64,000 nt of DNA from an uncultured Pseudokineococcus sp. (lineage in GTDB: Bacteria; Actinomycetota; Actinomycetes; Actinomycetales; Quadrisphaeraceae). The translations under genes were made by a program, and so were the position numbers. The first letter of the stretch is position 1, and the number at the start of each line of letters is the position of its first letter. Shown in pieces: positions 36,176 to 47,184 of this stretch. Location of the stretch: assembly GCF_947499845.1 (NCBI RefSeq), contig NZ_CANMPM010000013.1, positions 24,763-88,762 on the forward strand. The letters are read 5' to 3'. The notes under the pieces are model-generated. The model was not told the DNA's origin. It saw nothing but the letters and a program-made list of their open reading frames with translations, and ran no database searches.

Positions 36176-36288
36176 GGTCGACGGAGACGCCGCCGCCGTC
36201 GCCGGCACGGCCGTGCGCCGTGGTGCCTCGGACGTGCACCCGGTCGGGTGACGGCGGCGAGCCCTGGGGCGGCCGGGGGGTGCGGTGC

Positions 36289-36514
36289 TACAGTCGTGCT
36301 GCCGGACCTGCTCCGGGTGATCGCCGCGGTCCTCCGCGGCGCCGCCGCCCGTGGGAGCCCCGGCACTCTCACCTCCCCGCCGGTGCGACTGCGCCCGACC
36401 CTGTTCCCGGGCTCTCGCGCGACCGTCCGCGGACGGGCAGGTGGTCCCTGCCGGCCTCTGTGCGCCGGCGCACCCTGCGGCCTCCCGCGCCGCTGACGAG
36501 GGGGAAGGACCTTC
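36289..36514 (+). promoter_or_regulatory. Rho promoter -10 and long 5' leader
   Basis: TACAGT at 36289-36294 is the best -10 candidate upstream of rho; no good -35 is seen. It would give a leader of about 215 nt, GC-rich with many possible local hairpins. Rho is autoregulated in many bacteria, so the leader may carry a termination site, but no specific structure is claimed. Bases 36176-36288 show nothing assignable. Confidence 0.45.
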
Positions 36515-38788
36515 GTGACAGACACCACCGACATCGCCCAGCCCGAGGCGCAGGGCGACGCCGCCCCGTCCCGCCGGGCCCCCCTGTCCCAGCTGCGGCT
36601 GGGGCAGCTGCAGGAGCTCGCGAGCTCGCTGGGCGTGCAGGGCACCGCGACGATGCGCAAGAGCGACCTGCTCGCCGCCATCCGCGCCGAGCAGGGCCCG
36701 TCGACGCGCGGCCGCCGCGCCGCGGCCCCCGCCGACGCCGACGCCCCCTCCCGCCCCGAGCAGAGCCGCCCCGAGCAGGCCCAGCCGCCGCAGCCCCGCC
36801 GCGGCGACGACGACGCGCCGGCCCAGGCCCCCGCGGCCGACCGGACCGCCGCTCCCGCGCAGGCCGCCGCTCCGGACGAGGCGCCCACGGGCCGCCGCGG
36901 CTCCCGCCCGCGCCGCGCCGAGCGGCCCGCCGGCGCCCCCGACACCCGTACCACCCCGGCGCAGGACGACGCCGCCCAGCGCGTCTCCCAGGAACGGGCT
37001 CAGCAGGACCGGGGCGGGGACGCAGCGACGGAGCGCCCGGCGCCCGAGGGCCACGGGTCGGCCGACGGCGGCCGGGAGGCCCGCGCCCCCCGCCGCGACC
37101 AGGACGGCCGCGACCGCGACCAGCAGGGCCAGCCGCAGGGCCGTGACCAGCAGGGCCGTGACCAGCAGGCGGGGTCGGCGCAGGGCGGCGACCGCCGCCT
37201 CGACGCGCGGGCCCAGCTCGAGCAGTCGCTCGACCTGCGCGAGCGCGCCCGTCACCGCCGCGGCGACGAGGCCGAGGACGAGCGCGGCGACCGCGCGCGC
37301 GGCCGCGACGACCGCCAGGACCGCGGCCGCGAGGACCGCTCCGAGCGCGGCGAGCGCCAGGACCGCGGGGACCGGCCGGACCGCGGCGCCGGCCAGGGCC
37401 AACAGGACCGCCAGGACCGCTCCGGAGGGCAGGACGACGACGACGAGCTCGGCGGCCGCCGCGGTCGTCGCGGCCGCTACCGCGACCGCAAGCGCCGCGG
37501 GCGCGGCGAGGGCGCTCCCGGCGGCGGGTCGGCGCCCGACGCCGAGCCGGAGGTGTCCGAGGGCGACGTCCTCGTGCCGGTGGCGGGCGTCCTCGACGTC
37601 CTCGACAGTTACGCCTTCGTGCGCACCTCGGGCTACCTGCCCGGGCCCAACGACGTCTACGTGACGCTCGCGCAGGTCAAGAAGCACGGGATGCGCAAGG
37701 GCGACGTCATCACCGGCGGCGCCCGGGCGAAGGGCGACGGCGACGGCGACGGGCAGGACGCCCCGAGCGGCAGCGGCCGCAGCGGCCGCCAGCAGCGCCA
37801 GCAGCGGGCCCAGAAGTTCAACCCGCTGGTGCGCGTGGACACGGTCAACGGCCTGCAGGCGGACGAGGCGCGCCGCCGCCCCGACTTCACCAAGCTCACC
37901 CCGCTGTACCCGCAGGACCGCCTGCGCCTGGAGACCGAGCGCGGGCACTACACCCAGCGCGTCATCGACCTCGTGGCGCCCATCGGCAAGGGCCAGCGCG
38001 GCCTCATCGTGGCGCCGCCCAAGGCCGGCAAGACGATCGTCATGCAGCAGATCGCCAACGCGATCACGCGCAACAACCCGGACGTCCACCTCATGGTCGT
38101 GCTCGTCGACGAGCGGCCCGAGGAGGTCACCGACATGCAGCGGACGGTGAAGGGCGAGGTCATCGCCTCGACCTTCGACCGCCCCGCCGAGGACCACACG
38201 ACGGTCGCCGAGCTGGCCATCGAGCGGGCCAAGCGCCTCGTCGAGCTGGGGCACGACGTCGTCGTGCTGCTCGACTCGCTGACGCGCCTCTCGCGGGCCT
38301 ACAACACCTCGGCCCCGGCGTCCGGGCGCATCCTCTCCGGCGGCATCGACGCCTCGGCGCTGTACCCGCCGAAGCGCTTCTTCGGCGCCGCCCGCAACAT
38401 CGAGCACGGCGGCTCGCTGACGATCCTCGCCTCGGCGCTCGTCGAGACGGGCTCGAAGGCGGACGAGGTCATCTTCGAGGAGTTCAAGGGCACGGGGAAC
38501 ATGGAGCTGCGCCTGGCGCGGCACCTGGCCGACAAGCGCATCTTCCCGGCGGTCGACGTCAACGCCTCCGGCACGCGGCGCGAGGAGATCCTCATGTCGC
38601 CCGAGGAGCTCAAGGTCGTCTACAAGCTCCGCCGCGTGCTCGGCGCCCTGGACTCCACCCAGGCCATCGAGCTCGTCCTCGGCAAGCTGCGCGAGACCGG
38701 CAGCAACGCCGAGTTCCTCATGCAGGTCCAGCGGACGGCGCCCTCGGGCCCGGGCGGGGACCAGCGCAGCGAGCTCTCCCCGAGCTGA
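36515..38788 (+). CDS. rho: Transcription termination factor Rho
   Basis: 757-residue ATP-dependent RNA helicase that ends transcription. The N-terminal Rho_N helical part (about 25-65) is followed by a roughly 280-residue insertion rich in Arg, Asp, Gln, Gly and Ala with short repeats (RDQQG, DRQDRG), then the RNA-binding OB fold (about 345-405), Walker A APPKAGKT (500-507), the [12 protein letters not shown] and [10 protein letters not shown] (secondary site) motifs, and the hexamer C-terminus. Large basic/acidic inserts are known in actinobacterial Rho, such as Micrococcus luteus, and help it load on structured, GC-rich RNA. GTG 36515 follows GGGGGAAGGA. Confidence 0.96.
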   Translation: MTDTTDIAQPEAQGDAAPSRRAPLSQLRLGQLQELASSLGVQGTATMRKSDLLAAIRAEQGPSTRGRRAAAPADADAPSRPEQSRPEQAQPPQPRRGDDDAPAQAPAADRTAAPAQAAAPDEAPTGRRGSRPRRAERPAGAPDTRTTPAQDDAAQRVSQERAQQDRGGDAATERPAPEGHGSADGGREARAPRRDQDGRDRDQQGQPQGRDQQGRDQQAGSAQGGDRRLDARAQLEQSLDLRERARHRRGDEAEDERGDRARGRDDRQDRGREDRSERGERQDRGDRPDRGAGQGQQDRQDRSGGQDDDDELGGRRGRRGRYRDRKRRGRGEGAPGGGSAPDAEPEVSEGDVLVPVAGVLDVLDSYAFVRTSGYLPGPNDVYVTLAQVKKHGMRKGDVITGGARAKGDGDGDGQDAPSGSGRSGRQQRQQRAQKFNPLVRVDTVNGLQADEARRRPDFTKLTPLYPQDRLRLETERGHYTQRVIDLVAPIGKGQRGLIVAPPKAGKTIVMQQIANAITRNNPDVHLMVVLVDERPEEVTDMQRTVKGEVIASTFDRPAEDHTTVAELAIERAKRLVELGHDVVVLLDSLTRLSRAYNTSAPASGRILSGGIDASALYPPKRFFGAARNIEHGGSLTILASALVETGSKADEVIFEEFKGTGNMELRLARHLADKRIFPAVDVNASGTRREEILMSPEELKVVYKLRRVLGALDSTQAIELVLGKLRETGSNAEFLMQVQRTAPSGPGGDQRSELSPS

Positions 38789-38982
38789 CCGCAGCGGGCG
38801 GGCGCGGCGCGCGCCCGCCCGCTCCAGCCGCCCGGCCCGCCCGGGCGGCGGGAAGGCCGAGGCGCCCCCCGGCGTTGTGGGGGGTGGTCGAGGTCGTGGC
38901 ACCATCGACCGCGCCGTCCCGGTTCACGTGCGCGCGCGACCAGCGCCGCACGACCCGGGGCACCGACGAGAGGACGCACCAG

Positions 38983-39204
38983 ATGAAGGCCGGGCAGCAC
39001 CCCGAGTACGTGACGACCACGGTGTCGTGCACGTGCGGCGAGACGTTCACCACGCGCAGCACCGACAAGAGCGGCGAGATCAAGGCCGACGTCTGCTCCG
39101 CGTGCCACCCGTTCTACACGGGCAAGCAGAAGATCCTGGACACCGGCGGCCGCGTGGCCCGGTTCCAGCAGCGCTACGGCAAGAAGGCCGGCGCCTCCAA
39201 GTAG
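38983..39204 (+). CDS. rpmE: 50S ribosomal protein L31 (zinc-binding form)
   Basis: 73-residue ribosomal protein of the large subunit. The HPEY start block, CTCG (CxC) and [13 protein letters not shown] (CxxC) show the zinc-containing C+ form, so no zinc-starvation paralogue is indicated here. ATG 38983 gives the universal N-terminus MKAGQHPEY, with GAGAGG upstream. It follows rho and precedes prfA, the usual actinobacterial order. Confidence 0.96.
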   Translation: MKAGQHPEYVTTTVSCTCGETFTTRSTDKSGEIKADVCSACHPFYTGKQKILDTGGRVARFQQRYGKKAGASK

Positions 39205-39344
39205 GCCCGCCCCGACGGCGCCGGTCCGCCCCCTGCAGGGCGGGCCGGCGCCGTCGTCGCGTCCGGGCCCGTCCCGGGCGTCCCATCCCGCCACCCGCCC
39301 CGCCAGCTCGTCCCCCGCCCCAGCCCGCGACCCCGGAGGTCCCC

Positions 39345-40421
39345 GTGCGCGACGTCGTCGCCCCGCTCCTGGAGGAGCACGCCGCGCTCGAGCAGGAGCT
39401 GGCGGACCCGGCGCTGCACGCCGACCCGGCCCGCGCCCGGCGCGCCGGCCGCCGCTACGCCGAGCTGGGCGCGGTCGTCGCCGCCGAGGCCGCCTGGCGC
39501 GCCGCCGTCGACGACGCGGGGGCCGCCCGCGCGCTGGCGGCCGAGGACCCGGCCTTCGCCGAGGAGGTGCCCGCGCTCGAGGCGGCGGCCGAGGCCGCGG
39601 CGGAGCGACTGCGGCGCGTCCTCGTGCCGCGCGACCCCGACGACGCCCGCGACGTCATCCTCGAGGTCAAGGCGGGGGAGGGCGGCGAGGAGTCCGCGCT
39701 CTTCGCCGGCGACCTCGTGCGGATGTACCTGCGCCTCGCCGAGCGCCGCGGGTGGAGGGCCGAGCTGCTGGAGGCCGCGCCGTCCGACCTCGGCGGCTAC
39801 AAGGAGGCGTCCCTGGCCGTCCGCGGCCGCGGCGGGGACCCGGCGACCGGCGTCTACGCCGCGCTGAAGTTCGAGGGCGGCGTCCACCGCGTGCAGCGGG
39901 TGCCGGTGACGGAGTCGGCGGGCCGCATCCACACCTCCGCCGCCGGGGTGCTCGTGCTCCCCGAGGTCGAGGACGTCGACGAGGTCGAGGTGTCGCCCGC
40001 GGACCTGCGCGTGGACGTCTTCCGCTCCTCGGGGCCGGGCGGGCAGAGCGTCAACACGACCGACTCCGCCGTGCGCATCACGCACCTGCCGAGCGGCCTC
40101 GTCGTCTCCTGCCAGAACGAGAAGAGCCAGCTGCAGAACCGCGAGCAGGCGCTGCGCATCCTGCGCGCCCGGCTGCGGGCGCTGGCGGCCGAGGAGGCCG
40201 CCGAGGCGGCGTCGGGGCTGCGGCGCGCGCAGGTGCGGACGGTGGACCGCTCCGAGCGGATCCGGACCTACAACTTCCCCGAGAACCGCATCAGCGACCA
40301 CCGCACGGGGTACAAGGCGTACAACCTCGACGCCGTGCTGGACGGCGACCTCGACGCCGTCCTCGCCTCCTGCGCGCGGGCGGACGAGGACGCCCGGCTC
40401 GCCGCCGTGGAGACGTCCTGA
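39345..40421 (+). CDS. prfA: Peptide chain release factor 1
   Basis: 358-residue release factor for UAA and UAG. The discriminator tripeptide PVT is at 187-189 ([19 protein letters not shown]) and GGQ at 232-234. GTG 39345 has GGAGG (39335-39339). The gene overlaps prmC, which methylates the Gln of GGQ in both RF1 and RF2, by 4 bp. Confidence 0.96.
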   Translation: MRDVVAPLLEEHAALEQELADPALHADPARARRAGRRYAELGAVVAAEAAWRAAVDDAGAARALAAEDPAFAEEVPALEAAAEAAAERLRRVLVPRDPDDARDVILEVKAGEGGEESALFAGDLVRMYLRLAERRGWRAELLEAAPSDLGGYKEASLAVRGRGGDPATGVYAALKFEGGVHRVQRVPVTESAGRIHTSAAGVLVLPEVEDVDEVEVSPADLRVDVFRSSGPGGQSVNTTDSAVRITHLPSGLVVSCQNEKSQLQNREQALRILRARLRALAAEEAAEAASGLRRAQVRTVDRSERIRTYNFPENRISDHRTGYKAYNLDAVLDGDLDAVLASCARADEDARLAAVETS

Positions 40422-41368
40422 GCACCTCCGGGACGGACCTGGCGGCGCTCCTGCGGGCGGCCGCGGGCCGGCTCGCGGCGGCGGGCGTCCCGAGCCCCCG
40501 CGCGGACGCGGAGGAGCTCCTGGCCCACGCGCTCGGCTCGACGCGGGGGGCCCTCGCGCTGGCCGCCCTGCGCGGCGACGACGGGCCGTCGCCGGACGTC
40601 CGGACGGCCTACGCGGCGCTCGTGGCCGCGCGGTGCGCGCGCAGGCCCCTGCAGCACCTCACGGGCCGCGCCCCCTTCCGGGGGCTCGAGCTGGCCGTCG
40701 GGCCGGGCGTCTTCGTCCCCCGGCCCGAGACCGAGGGCCTGGCGGGCGCGGCCGTGGACGCCGCCCGCGAGGTGGAGCGCGCCGAGGGCCGTCCCGCCGT
40801 CGTCGTCGACCTGTGCACGGGGTCGGGCGCCGTCGCGCTCGCCGTGGCGGCGGAGGTGCCGCGGGCGCGGGTCGTCGGCGTGGAGCTGAGCGAGGACGCC
40901 CTCGCCTGGGCCCGGCGCAACGTCGACGACCTCGGCGTCCGGCCGCCGCTGGCCGGCCGCCCGGGCGGGCCGGTCGAGGTCGTGGCCGGCGACGCCGGGA
41001 GCGCGCTGCCGGAGCTCGAGGGCCTCGTGGACGTCGTCGTCAGCAACCCGCCGTACATCCCGCCCGGCGCGGTGCCGGTCGACCCGGAGGTCCGCGAGCA
41101 CGACCCGGGGGCGGCCCTCTACGGCGGCGGGGAGGACGGCCTCGAGGTGCCCCGGGCCGTCGTGGCGCGCGCCGCGGCCCTGCTGCGCCCGGGCGGCGTC
41201 GTCCTCGTCGAGCACGCCGAGGTCCAGCAGCCCGCGCTCCTCGCCGTCCTCGCCGGGCCGGCCTGGTCGGGCGCGACGGGCGCCGTCGACCTCACCGGGC
41301 GGCCCCGCTGGGTCCGCGCCGCGCGGGCGGACGGCGCCGCGCCGGCGCCGCCCGCCGCTCCCCGCTGA
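40418..41368 (+). CDS. prmC: Release factor glutamine methyltransferase PrmC, apparent CTG start
   Basis: 316-residue SAM-dependent enzyme that methylates the GGQ glutamine of release factors. The helical N-terminal domain ([30 protein letters not shown]), the SAM motif [18 protein letters not shown] and the catalytic NPPY (210-213) are all present. No ATG, GTG or TTG is in frame near the required N-terminus: the first is GTG 40622, which would delete 68 residues of the N-terminal domain. The codon that fits is CTG 40418, overlapping the prfA stop as CTGA. Initiation there by translational coupling is my inference. Confidence 0.9.
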   Translation: MSTSGTDLAALLRAAAGRLAAAGVPSPRADAEELLAHALGSTRGALALAALRGDDGPSPDVRTAYAALVAARCARRPLQHLTGRAPFRGLELAVGPGVFVPRPETEGLAGAAVDAAREVERAEGRPAVVVDLCTGSGAVALAVAAEVPRARVVGVELSEDALAWARRNVDDLGVRPPLAGRPGGPVEVVAGDAGSALPELEGLVDVVVSNPPYIPPGAVPVDPEVREHDPGAALYGGGEDGLEVPRAVVARAAALLRPGGVVLVEHAEVQQPALLAVLAGPAWSGATGAVDLTGRPRWVRAARADGAAPAPPAAPR

Positions 41369-41450
41369 CGCGCCCCGGGAGGCCCCGCGCGGTCGCGGCG
41401 AGCCCCCGCCTGCCGGAGCGGGCGGGCCGGGCGTGCCACGATGCGCGGTC

Positions 41451-42278
41451 GTGAGCACGCTCCACGACTGCCGCGAGCCCGAGGGGCGCGACGCGGGCCT
41501 GCGCCACGCCGTCGACGCCCTGAGCCGGGGCGAGCTCGTCGTGCTGCCCACCGACACCGTGTACGGCGTGGCGGCGGACGCCTTCGACGCCGACGCGGTG
41601 GCCGCGCTCCTCGCCGCCAAGGGCCGGGGGCGCTCGATGCCGCCGCCCGTGCTCGTCCACGACGCGCGCTCGGTCGACGCGCTCGTCGAGCGCTCCGCGA
41701 GCCGCGCGTCGTCCTCGGTCGACGACCTCGCGCAGGCCTTCTGGCCGGGGGGCCTGACGCTCGTCTGCTGGGCGCAGGGGTCGCTGCGGTGGGACCTCGG
41801 CGACACGGGCGGCACGGTGGCCGTGCGCGTCCCCGACGACGAGCTCACCCGGACCCTGCTCGCCGAGAGCGGGCCGCTCGCCGTCAGCAGCGCCAACCTC
41901 ACGGGGCGCCCGCCGGGGGAGACCGCCGCCGCCTGCCGCGACCAGCTGGGGGACGCGGTCGCCTGCTACCTCGAGGACGGCGCGCGCGACGGCGGGGTGC
42001 CCTCGACCGTCCTCGACCTCACCGGGGCCCGCCCCGAGGTGCTGCGCGAGGGCGCCGTCAGCCTGGCCGAGCTGCGCCGCGTGGTGCCCGACGTGCGCGC
42101 CCCCCGCCGCCCCGAGCCGGAGCCGCAGCCCGAGCCCCAGCCCGAGTCCGAGCCCGAGTCCCAGCCCGAGGCGGACTCCCCGCCGGAGCCGGCGTCCGGG
42201 CCGGAGCCCGAGCCGCACCCGGCGGCGGAGGACGCCGGGGCCCCCGACCCGGTCGACGGCTCCGCCGACGAGCGGTGA
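41451..42278 (+). CDS. L-threonylcarbamoyladenylate synthase (TsaC/YwlC type)
   Basis: 275 residues. The first 210 form a Sua5/YrdC domain that makes threonylcarbamoyl-AMP for the t6A modification of ANN-decoding tRNAs: VVLPTDTVYGVAADAFD, KGRGRSMPPPVLV, SSANLTGRPPGETA and GVPSTVLDLTG are the substrate-binding parts. The last 65 residues are a low-complexity Pro/Glu/Ser tail (repeats of PEPEPQ type), likely disordered and not part of catalysis. GTG 41451 is set by CACGAT 8 bp upstream and by homology; an in-frame GTG at 41433 is less likely. Its end overlaps the next gene (GTGA). Confidence 0.92.
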   Translation: MSTLHDCREPEGRDAGLRHAVDALSRGELVVLPTDTVYGVAADAFDADAVAALLAAKGRGRSMPPPVLVHDARSVDALVERSASRASSSVDDLAQAFWPGGLTLVCWAQGSLRWDLGDTGGTVAVRVPDDELTRTLLAESGPLAVSSANLTGRPPGETAAACRDQLGDAVACYLEDGARDGGVPSTVLDLTGARPEVLREGAVSLAELRRVVPDVRAPRRPEPEPQPEPQPESEPESQPEADSPPEPASGPEPEPHPAAEDAGAPDPVDGSADER

Positions 42279-43405
42279 GGGCCTACCTCCTCGTCCTCGT
42301 CACCGCGGCGGCGGTCACCTACCTGTGCACGCCGCTGGCCCGCCGCCTGGCCGAGCGCCTGGGCGCGATGTCGCCGGTGCGCGACCGCGACGTCCACAGC
42401 GTGCCGACGCCGCGCCTCGGGGGGACGGCGATGCTCGCCGGCCTCGCCGCGGCCGTCGTGCTGGGCAGCCAGCTGCCCTTCCTCGACGGCGTCTACGCCG
42501 AGTCCCGCGGGCCCTGGGCGGTCCTCGGGGCCGCCGCCCTCGTCTCCCTCCTCGGCGTCGCCGACGACGTCTGGGGCCTCGACGCGCTCGCCAAGCTGGG
42601 CGGGCAGGTGCTCGCGGCGTCCCTGCTCGCCTGGCAGGGCGTCCAGCTGCTCTCGCTGCCCGTCTTCGGCGTCACCGTCGGCTCGGGGCCGACGTTCTTC
42701 GCCCTCACCGTCGTCGCGGTGCTCGTCGCCGTCAACGCCGTGAACTTCATCGACGGCCTCGACGGCCTGGCCGCCGGCGTCATGCTCATCAGCGGGTCCG
42801 CGTTCTTCGTCTACACCTACCTGCTGAGCCAGGACGCGAGCCCGGAGGACTACTCGAACCTCGCCACGCTCGTCGTCGCGGCCCTCGTGGGGTGCTGCCT
42901 GGGCTTCCTGCCCCACAACCTCCACCCCGCGCGCATCTTCATGGGGGACTCCGGCTCGATGCTCCTCGGGCTGCTGCTCGCCGCCTCGGGCGTCGCGGCG
43001 TCGGGGGTGGACCCGACGGTCGTCTCGCGGGCGCAGGTCGTGCCCGTCTTCCTGCCCATCCTCCTGCCGCTCGCCGTGCTGCTCCTGCCGCTGCTGGACC
43101 TCGTGTGGGCGGTGGTGCGCCGCCTCGCCAAGGGGCAGTCGCCCTTCACCCCCGACCGCCTCCACCTGCACCACCGGCTGCTCGACCTCGGGCACAGCCA
43201 CGGCCGGGCCGTCGGCGTCATGTACGCCTGGGCGGCCGTCATCTCCTTCGGGGCGGTCTCGACCGCCTTCGTGCCCCTGCCGCTGGCCCTGCCCGCGTGG
43301 GGGGCGGCGGTCGTCGTCGTCGTGGTGGTGACGCTCCGCATCCGCCGACGGCCGCCGAGCCCGGCGGCGGCCACGCTGGGCAGCGGGGGGCCGGGAGGCT
43401 GGTGA
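42275..43405 (+). CDS. Undecaprenyl-phosphate GlcNAc-1-phosphate transferase (WecA/TagO type)
   Basis: 376-residue polytopic membrane enzyme with about eleven helices that starts lipid-linked glycan synthesis by moving a sugar-1-phosphate to undecaprenyl phosphate. Motifs: HSVPTPRLGGTAML, GVADDVWGLDALAKLGGQ (metal Asp pair), VNAVNFIDGLDGLAAG, IFMGDSGSMLLG and the C-terminal HLHHRLLDLGHSHGRAV, which marks the WecA/TagO rather than MraY class. In mycobacteria the homologue before the atp operon feeds arabinogalactan linker synthesis; here the product glycan is unknown. Translationally coupled to the upstream gene. Confidence 0.92.
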   Translation: MRAYLLVLVTAAAVTYLCTPLARRLAERLGAMSPVRDRDVHSVPTPRLGGTAMLAGLAAAVVLGSQLPFLDGVYAESRGPWAVLGAAALVSLLGVADDVWGLDALAKLGGQVLAASLLAWQGVQLLSLPVFGVTVGSGPTFFALTVVAVLVAVNAVNFIDGLDGLAAGVMLISGSAFFVYTYLLSQDASPEDYSNLATLVVAALVGCCLGFLPHNLHPARIFMGDSGSMLLGLLLAASGVAASGVDPTVVSRAQVVPVFLPILLPLAVLLLPLLDLVWAVVRRLAKGQSPFTPDRLHLHHRLLDLGHSHGRAVGVMYAWAAVISFGAVSTAFVPLPLALPAWGAAVVVVVVVTLRIRRRPPSPAAATLGSGGPGGW

Positions 43406-43525
43406 TACCGTCCGGGACCAGGTGAGCAGGCTGGCGCGCGAGCGCCCGGATCGCCGCCGCCGCGGGCCCGAGGACGAGCGGGCGCGCCCGCCCTCGCCCA
43501 CGGACGACGCGCTGGAGCCCCCGTT

Positions 43526-44017
43526 GTGAGCACCCACGGCAGCCCTCCCGGGGCCGTCGCCCCGCCGCCCGGGGCCTTCACCGGGATGCTGCGCGCCGCG
43601 CTCGTCCCCTCCCTCGTCGCCGGCGCCGCGTGCGCCGTGGTGGCGCTCGTGACCTCCGGCCTCGCGGGGCTGGTCGCGGCGCTGGTCGGGGTGGCGCTCG
43701 TCGTCCTCTTCTTCGGCAGCACCCTCGTCGTGCTGGGACGCACCGCCCGGACGTCGCCGCAGCTCGTCATGGTCGTCGCCCTCGGCACCTACACCGCCAA
43801 GGTCGTGCTCCTCGCGGTCGCCTTCGTGCTCCTGGCCCGGCTGACCGACCTGCCGGGGCCGGCCCTCGGGCTCACGACGATCGTCGTCACCACCGTCTGG
43901 CTCGGGTTCGAGCTGCGGGGCTTCCTGCGGGCGCGCCACCCCGTCGTGGACGAGCCGCGCCCGGGCGCCGGGTCGGGCACCGGGCCGGGCGTCGACGGCG
44001 GGGGGAGTGGTCGGTGA
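43526..44017 (+). CDS. atpI: ATP synthase protein I-like membrane protein
   Basis: 163 residues with four predicted membrane helices (about 25-42, 47-66, 78-103 and 110-128) and a Gly/Ala-rich hydrophilic C-terminus. Sequence is weakly conserved, but position (after the WecA-type gene, before atpZ and atpB) and topology fit the AtpI-like proteins that assist assembly of the c-ring or magnesium supply. GTG 43526; no strong ribosome-binding site. Confidence 0.7.
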   Translation: MSTHGSPPGAVAPPPGAFTGMLRAALVPSLVAGAACAVVALVTSGLAGLVAALVGVALVVLFFGSTLVVLGRTARTSPQLVMVVALGTYTAKVVLLAVAFVLLARLTDLPGPALGLTTIVVTTVWLGFELRGFLRARHPVVDEPRPGAGSGTGPGVDGGGSGR

Positions 44018-44049
44018 CGCGCCGCAGCGCTGCTAGCGTCATCCCCACC

Positions 44050-44436
44050 ATGGCCGACGACGACAGCCGCCGACCCGCCCCCGGCACCACCGGTGCCGCC
44101 AGGGCCCCCGCGACCCCCACGAGCCCCGCCGAGCGGGCCTCGAGCGACGGTCGCGACGACGTCTGGGGCGCCTCGTCCTACCTCGTCGCCGGCCCCCTGA
44201 CCTTCGGGGCCATCGGCTTCGGCCTGGACCGCCTGCTGGGGACCTCGTTCCTGGCGCCGGTCGGCATCATCGGCGGCATCGTGCTCGCCGTCTGGTACGT
44301 GTGGTTCCGCTACGGTGTCGGGCGCGACGCGCCCGCCTCGCGCCCCGCCGGTCCGCCGGCGGGCGAGCAGCGCGCTCGCTCGAGCCACTCGCACCCCCGT
44401 ACCCACGACGACGTCCGCGCGGAGGAGACGACGTGA
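44050..44436 (+). CDS. AtpZ/AtpI family small membrane protein
   Basis: 128 residues: disordered N-terminus (about 40 residues), two membrane helices (about 44-65 and 70-92, [20 protein letters not shown] and [18 protein letters not shown]) and a basic His/Ser-rich tail. This two-helix hairpin with the G-x-G-x-x-LD motif is the AtpZ/AtpQ-type family found at the head of atp operons. ATG 44050 follows TAGCGT (44034-44039) by 10 bp, so an internal promoter may exist here. The stop overlaps the atpB start. Confidence 0.8.
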   Translation: MADDDSRRPAPGTTGAARAPATPTSPAERASSDGRDDVWGASSYLVAGPLTFGAIGFGLDRLLGTSFLAPVGIIGGIVLAVWYVWFRYGVGRDAPASRPAGPPAGEQRARSSHSHPRTHDDVRAEETT

Positions 44437-45236
44437 GCCCGGAACTGCAGGCCCCTCTGCTCGCATCAGGCAGCCACGAGTTCGAGGCGCCCAGCACCGA
44501 GATCTTCTGGCAGCCGCTCTTCGGCACCGAGGGCGCGCTCGCGATCACGCGGCCGTCGATCCTCGCCCTCATCTCGGTCGTCATCGTCGTCGGGCTGCTG
44601 CTCGCCGGGACCCGGCGGCTGTCGGTCGTCCCCGGCAAGGGGCAGATGGCCGTCGAGGGCGTCTACAACCTCGTGCGCAACACGGTGGCGCGCGACATCA
44701 TCGGCGAGCACCACTTCCGCCGGTACATCCCGCTGCTGTTCGCGCTCTTCGCGTTCATCTACGTCAACAACCTCTTCGGCGCCCTCCCGCCGTTCCAGTA
44801 CCCGACGATGGGGCGCATCGCCTTCCCCATCGTCCTGGCGCTGCTGGTCTACGTCGTCTACCACGCGGTCGGGATCTCGCGGAAGGGCGTCGGCGGCTAC
44901 CTCAAGGGCCTCGTGCCGAGCGGGCTGCCCGCCTGGATCGTGCCGGTCGTCTTCCTGCTCGAGGTCGTCACCTACTTCGTGACCCGGCCGGTGACCCTGG
45001 CCCTGCGGCTCTTCGGCAACATGTTCGCGGGCCACATCATCCTCGTGCTCTTCATCAGCGGCGCCGAGTACATGCTCATCGACGGCGGGCTGCTGCTGAA
45101 GGTCGTGTCGATCCCGACCTTCCTCATGGCCTTCCTCATGACGCTGTTCGAGCTGCTCGTGCAGTTCCTGCAGGCCTACGTCTTCGTGCTGCTGTCCGCG
45201 ACCTACATCGCGGACGCCTACGCCGAGGAGCACTGA
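44433..45236 (+). CDS. atpB: ATP synthase F0 subunit a
   Basis: 267-residue membrane subunit forming the proton half-channels. The conserved region [24 protein letters not shown] contains the essential Arg facing the c-ring; [27 protein letters not shown] is the last helix. GTG 44433 overlaps the preceding stop (GTGA) and has GGAGGAG upstream. Start of the F0 block. Confidence 0.97.
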   Translation: MSPELQAPLLASGSHEFEAPSTEIFWQPLFGTEGALAITRPSILALISVVIVVGLLLAGTRRLSVVPGKGQMAVEGVYNLVRNTVARDIIGEHHFRRYIPLLFALFAFIYVNNLFGALPPFQYPTMGRIAFPIVLALLVYVVYHAVGISRKGVGGYLKGLVPSGLPAWIVPVVFLLEVVTYFVTRPVTLALRLFGNMFAGHIILVLFISGAEYMLIDGGLLLKVVSIPTFLMAFLMTLFELLVQFLQAYVFVLLSATYIADAYAEEH

Positions 45237-45367
45237 GCGCGCCCCGCGCGCCCCACAGACCGCACCACCCGCTGGAGAGCCCCACCGCCAGCAGCACCAC
45301 CGCACCACCACGGACCACCCGGGCGCACACCGCGTCGCGGCACCACGGAAGGAAGTTGGAGAGGACC

Positions 45368-46231
<864 letters not shown>

Positions 46232-46232
<1 letters not shown>

Positions 46233-47053
46233 TGCGCGGGGCGAGCCGCACCTCGCTCGGCGCGGTGACCGACGACGTCCGCCCGGTGCTGGAGGGCGCG
46301 CGGGGCACCGACCTCGGGGAGCAGCTGTTCGGCGTCGTCGACGTGCTCGACTCCTCGGGCCCGCTCCGGCGGGCGCTGACGGACCCGGCGCGCGAGGCGT
46401 CGGACCGCACGGCCCTCGCCGAGCGGCTCCTCGGCGGGCGGGTCGGCGGCGAGGCGATGGACGTCGTCCGCCGGCTCGTCGGCGGCCGCTGGTCGGCGTC
46501 GCGCGACCTGCCCGACGCCGTCGAGCAGCTGGCCGTCCTCGCCACGGTGTCCGGGGCCTCGCAGGCCGACGACTCCGGTGACGGGGTCGACCGCGTCGAG
46601 GAGGAGCTGTTCCGCGTCGAGCGGCTGCTCTCCGGCGACCGCGCGCTGCGGGCGGCGGTCGCCGACCGCTACGCCCCGGACGACGCGCGGACCGGCCTCC
46701 TCGAGCGCCTCCTCGGCGACAGGGTGGCGCCGGGCACCCTCCTGCTCGTGCGCCGAGCCGCCGTCCGCTCGCGCGGGCTGACGCCCGAGCGGGCGCTCTC
46801 GCACTACGGCGAGCTCGCGGCCGAGTGGCGCCGGCGCGTCGTGGCGCTCGTCACGACCGCCGTCCCGCTGCGCGACGACCAGCGCCAGCGGCTGGTCGAC
46901 CTCCTCAGCCGCCAGTACGGCCGGGCGGTCCACGTCGACTCGGCCGTGGACCCGGGCGTCGTCGGCGGCGTCCGCCTCGAGGTGGGCGGCGAGCTCGTCG
47001 ACAGCACCGTCTCCTCGCGCCTCGACGAGACCCGGCGTCGCCTCGCCCGCTGA
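46232..47053 (+). CDS. atpH: ATP synthase F1 subunit delta
   Basis: 273-residue stator subunit linking b to F1, at the long end typical of actinobacteria. The helical N-terminal domain and the C-terminal [22 protein letters not shown]...[33 protein letters not shown] block, the family signature, are present. Coupled to atpF by TGATG. Confidence 0.95.
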
Positions 47054-47184
47054 GGCGGGGGACGATCGCCGGGACGAGCACCACCAGCACCACGAGCAGC
47101 ACCCGCGGGGCCGCCGGCGCCGCGCCGAGCACCAGCCGCTGCGGCGGCCCGAGCGACCCGAGCCACACGAGAAGGAGCACCCCC

